Shown piece after piece: positions 38,417 through 40,033 of a stretch of DNA of 40,033 nucleotides; within the stretch, counting starts at the first letter, position 1, and each line of letters starts with the position of its first letter. The DNA is taken from assembly GCA_913045135.1 (NCBI GenBank), contig CAJWQD010000020.1, forward strand, positions 1 to 40,033, given 5' to 3'. The DNA comes from an uncultured Flammeovirgaceae bacterium. GTDB lineage: Bacteria > Bacteroidota > Bacteroidia > Cytophagales > Cyclobacteriaceae. Below the pieces are notes generated by a model, which saw nothing but the letters and a program-made list of their open reading frames with translations, made no database searches and was not told where the DNA came from. The position numbers were made by a program, and so were the translations under genes.

Positions 38417-38485
38417 GTGTATACAAAGTCAGTAGTGTAAACAAAAGTATTGTGGTGATTTACTTTTTCTAACTCTGTTTACAAA
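38417..38485 (+). repeat. Direct repeats of GTGTAwACAAA upstream of nrdB
   Basis: GTGTATACAAA (38417-38427), GTGTAAACAAA (38435-38445) and CTGTTTACAAA (38475-38485) are same-direction copies. A fourth, GTGTAAGCAAA, lies at 38691-38701 near the rplU promoter. They could be operator sites for a regulator such as NrdR, although they do not match the known NrdR-box palindrome well. Confidence 0.5.
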
Positions 38486-38547
38486 TCTGTCTAAATCATA
38501 CCTAAAATACAAATCCATATCAATGGAGTGTTGGAGGTAATAAAGAC

Positions 38548-38556
38548 TGTGGATAA
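38548..38556 (-). promoter_or_regulatory. DnaA box, perfect
   Basis: TGTGGATAA is the reverse complement of the consensus DnaA box TTATCCACA. It lies about 230 bases upstream of the nrdB ATG. Confidence 0.65.
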
Positions 38557-38665
38557 GTATATATCCCATTGATTTAAAACTGTTTAACAGTACTTAAAAT
38601 AAAAAAACTTTCATCTATTTCAGCCCTCAATGATGTTAAAAAAAATAAAAAAAAAATAAAAAAAA

Positions 38666-38674
38666 TTATCCACA
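38666..38674 (+). promoter_or_regulatory. DnaA box, perfect
   Basis: TTATCCACA follows directly after a run of A-tracts. Together with the opposite box at 38548 it frames about 110 bases of AT-rich DNA. Confidence 0.65.
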
Positions 38675-38705
38675 ACTAATTTAAATTATTGTGTAAGCAA
38701 ACCTT

Positions 38706-38735
38706 TTGGGTTTTAAATCTAAAATCCTATATTTG
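38706..38735 (+). promoter_or_regulatory. Promoter of rplU-rpmA
   Basis: TTG (38706-38708), 19-base spacer, TATATTTG (38728-38735): an exact match to the Bacteroidota housekeeping promoter. It lies about 23 bases before the rplU ATG. Confidence 0.8.
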
Positions 38736-38758
38736 CACACCTTTTTAAATTATTGAGA

Positions 38759-39067
38759 ATGTATGCAATAGTCAACATTGCTGGAAAGCAATTTAAAGTA
38801 GAAAAAAATAAGTTTTTATACACCCCCTTAATGGACGCTGAAGCCGGTACTTCTTTAAGTTTTTCTCAAGTACTACTCATTGACAACAATGGAAAAGTGA
38901 AAGTAGGCACACCTTCAATTAAGGGAGCCAAAGTATCGGGGAAAATACTAGAACATGTCAAGGGAGATAAAGTAATCGTTTTCAAAAAAAAACGACGCAA
39001 AGGCTACCGTGTAAAAAACGGACATCGACAACAGTTTACAAAAATATTGATAGAAGACATAAAATAA
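38759..39067 (+). CDS. rplU: 50S ribosomal protein L21
   Basis: L21 binds 23S rRNA in the large subunit. The start is set at ATG 38759, giving the conserved N-terminus MYAIVNIAGKQFKVEKNKF and 102 residues, the normal length; a TTG two codons upstream is unnecessary. The C-terminal FKKKRRKGYRVKNGHRQQFT is the family signature, rich in RNA-contacting basic residues. rpmA follows after 9 bases in the usual rplU-rpmA pair, and an exact consensus promoter precedes it. Confidence 0.97.
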   Translation: MYAIVNIAGKQFKVEKNKFLYTPLMDAEAGTSLSFSQVLLIDNNGKVKVGTPSIKGAKVSGKILEHVKGDKVIVFKKKRRKGYRVKNGHRQQFTKILIEDIK

Positions 39068-39076
39068 TTATTAAAG

Positions 39077-39334
39077 ATGGCACACAAAAAAGGAGCAGGT
39101 AGCTCGAACAACGGCAGAGAATCTGAAAGCAAAAGATTGGGCTTAAAAATATTTGGTGGACAACAAGTTATCGCAGGGAATATTATCATCCGTCAACGTG
39201 GAACCAAACATCATCCTGGAAATAATGTCGGAATGGGTAAAGATCATACATTATTTTCACTTGCTAACGGAACAGTGCAGTTTAAAAAAGGGAGACAAAA
39301 CAGATCTTATGTCCACGTTGAACCCGAGAATTAA
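39077..39334 (+). CDS. rpmA: 50S ribosomal protein L27
   Basis: L27 reaches the peptidyl transferase centre with its flexible N-terminus. The 85 residues begin [20 protein letters not shown] with no cleavable leader, so the N-terminus is used directly, unlike in Firmicutes. The conserved [20 protein letters not shown] follows. It is the second gene of the rplU-rpmA operon and the last gene recognised in the window. Confidence 0.97.
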   Translation: MAHKKGAGSSNNGRESESKRLGLKIFGGQQVIAGNIIIRQRGTKHHPGNNVGMGKDHTLFSLANGTVQFKKGRQNRSYVHVEPEN

Positions 39335-40033
39335 TGATTTTAACGAAAATAGGGAAAATAATATTGAACGAATACCTATTATTTGGTCAAATAATAATTT
39401 AAAAAATTGTGATTGACTTTTTTTAAGTCGTCACGGCAAAACAGTGGCTTTTTTGAATCCATCGAAGTAAATTTCTCTTTTGTTTCCTATACTTTAAAAC
39501 AGTTATAATTCATTATTTGAAATTGGCAATGAAAATTCCCTAATGGGTTCATCTATACCAGATCATTGCTATATTAATTCGGGAATTATTGTCCTTACAA
39601 AACTTTATGACTTTTATCTAATAATCATTACAAATAAACCTTTAGCACCTCTTTGTGAGGAGAAATAGTTGTCTTTTTCAAGTCATCTATCAAGTCAAGA
39701 AATTAATACTTACGATTATCATACCCCCTTTGATACATAATTTTTGCCCTTTAATTTCATTTCAGTTTTATTACTAGAATAGCATACTTTTTGCGTAATA
39801 CTTATATTTACTCACTACTAGATATTAAATAGTTTTTAAAATGTGGGGTATGCTACCGTTTTCAATCAGTTTTAAGTTTTTCATCCTTATTTGAATGAGT
39901 TGTTGAATTCAATTCCAATCAAAGAGTGATCTCAATAAATATTTATTTTAAAGAAATATGGTTTTCTTCATTTTATCACCCCAATATGGAATAGTACTCG
40001 TCTCTAATAAATAACAAAGGAAAATCCTTTAAA
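39335..40033. other. 700-bp gene-free stretch after rpmA up to the window edge
   Basis: No coding frame of note and no RNA gene was recognised. A perfect inverted repeat (TATTATTTG / CAAATAATA, 39377-39396) lies 42 bases after the rpmA stop, and an imperfect hairpin with a T7 loop lies near 39408-39435. Either might end the rplU-rpmA transcript. A small inverted repeat (AAAGGA/TCCTTT, 40016-40030) lies at the edge. Confidence 0.55.

Larger units (their letters stand above)
38317..38758. promoter_or_regulatory. nrdB-rplU divergent intergenic region with DnaA boxes, A-tracts and repeated 11-mers
   Basis: This 440-base gap contains several elements. Two perfect DnaA boxes lie in opposite orientations (TGTGGATAA at 38548-38556 and TTATCCACA at 38666-38674), with a one-mismatch box at 38416-38424. 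A-rich tracts at about 38637-38668 sit between the perfect boxes. There are three to four copies of an 11-mer GTGTAwrCAAA, and the rplU promoter lies at the right end. A possible nrdB -7 element (TACTTTTG on the minus strand, 38442-38449) overlaps one 11-mer. It could be a DnaA-controlled nrd promoter or, less likely, a replication origin. Confidence 0.6.

Noticed and set aside
38753-38758. TTG start two codons upstream for rplU
   Set aside because: ATG 38759 yields the conserved L21 N-terminus and suits the mapped promoter distance.
38317-38758. Firm call of a replication origin
   Set aside because: DnaA boxes and A-tracts are present, but dnaA/dnaN are not nearby, only two perfect boxes are seen, the highly expressed rpsP operon would be on the lagging strand, and my rough base counts show no strand-skew switch.
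39153-39416. 87-codon frame overlapping rpmA
   Set aside because: Out-of-frame shadow of the L27 gene.
1-40033. CRISPR arrays, insertion sequences, prophage genes, rRNA genes or defence systems
   Set aside because: None seen on either strand: no spaced palindromic repeats, transposase, integrase or phage-type genes, and the genes are nearly all core functions.

Overview
The window reads as a piece of chromosome from an AT-rich member of the Bacteroidota. Three kinds of evidence point there. First, the promoters have the Bacteroidota form TTG-N19-TAnnTTTG, with exact copies ahead of sucA and rplU. Second, clear Shine-Dalgarno sequences are largely absent. Third, several proteins have the form usual in that phylum: AccD without its zinc cysteines, a CarB that stops before the allosteric domain, a DUF4834 membrane peptide, a long-tailed ribosomal protein S16, NrdA/NrdB close to the eukaryotic enzyme, and the DUF4212/symporter pair. 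NqrF and the acetate symporter suggest use of sodium gradients, as in aquatic or marine members. I cannot place it to family from this window.

Layout. 1-3.4 kb: the 3' part of a CotH-like gene, cut by the window edge, meets a fatty acid hydroxylase/sterol desaturase gene that follows asnS. 3.6-7.3 kb: rpoN (sigma-54), a small outer-membrane beta-barrel protein, a tRNA-Arg(ACG) with a strong terminator, and an unrecognised HxxxH protein. 7.2-8.2 kb: a gene-poor stretch with one doubtful small ORF. 8.2-16.1 kb, all leftward: an arginase-fold protein that has lost metal ligands, a solitary nqrF, accD, a DUF4834 peptide, carB and a dgcN-like gene. 16.2-21.9 kb, leftward: the 2-oxoglutarate dehydrogenase operon sucA-sucB-lpdA. 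22.1-25.4 kb, rightward: rpsP-rimM-trmD, then a THUMP-domain RNA methyltransferase. 25.5-30.7 kb: an aminotransferase, then queG and ruvB (leftward), then apbE and a ZIP metal transporter, which overlap. 31.0-34.9 kb: an acetate uptake and activation cluster (DUF4212, sodium:solute symporter, acs). 34.9-38.3 kb, leftward: nrdB-nrdA. 38.3-38.8 kb: a regulatory-looking gap with two perfect, oppositely oriented DnaA boxes, A-tracts and copies of an 11-bp repeat. 38.8-39.3 kb: rplU-rpmA, followed by 0.7 kb with no recognisable gene.

The genes are mostly core housekeeping: central carbon flux (acetate to acetyl-CoA, then the TCA cycle), fatty acid and pyrimidine/arginine precursors, deoxynucleotides, translation and tRNA/rRNA modification, and recombination. 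I see no phage, insertion sequence, CRISPR array or defence island, and no clear new multi-gene system. The most unusual points are: 20 tandem pentapeptides in the S16 tail with a 120-bp higher-order duplication; a tRNA-Arg in which the near-universal G19-C56 contact appears replaced by A19-U56; the arginase-fold protein with three of six metal ligands changed; and the DnaA-box/11-mer region between nrdB and rplU.
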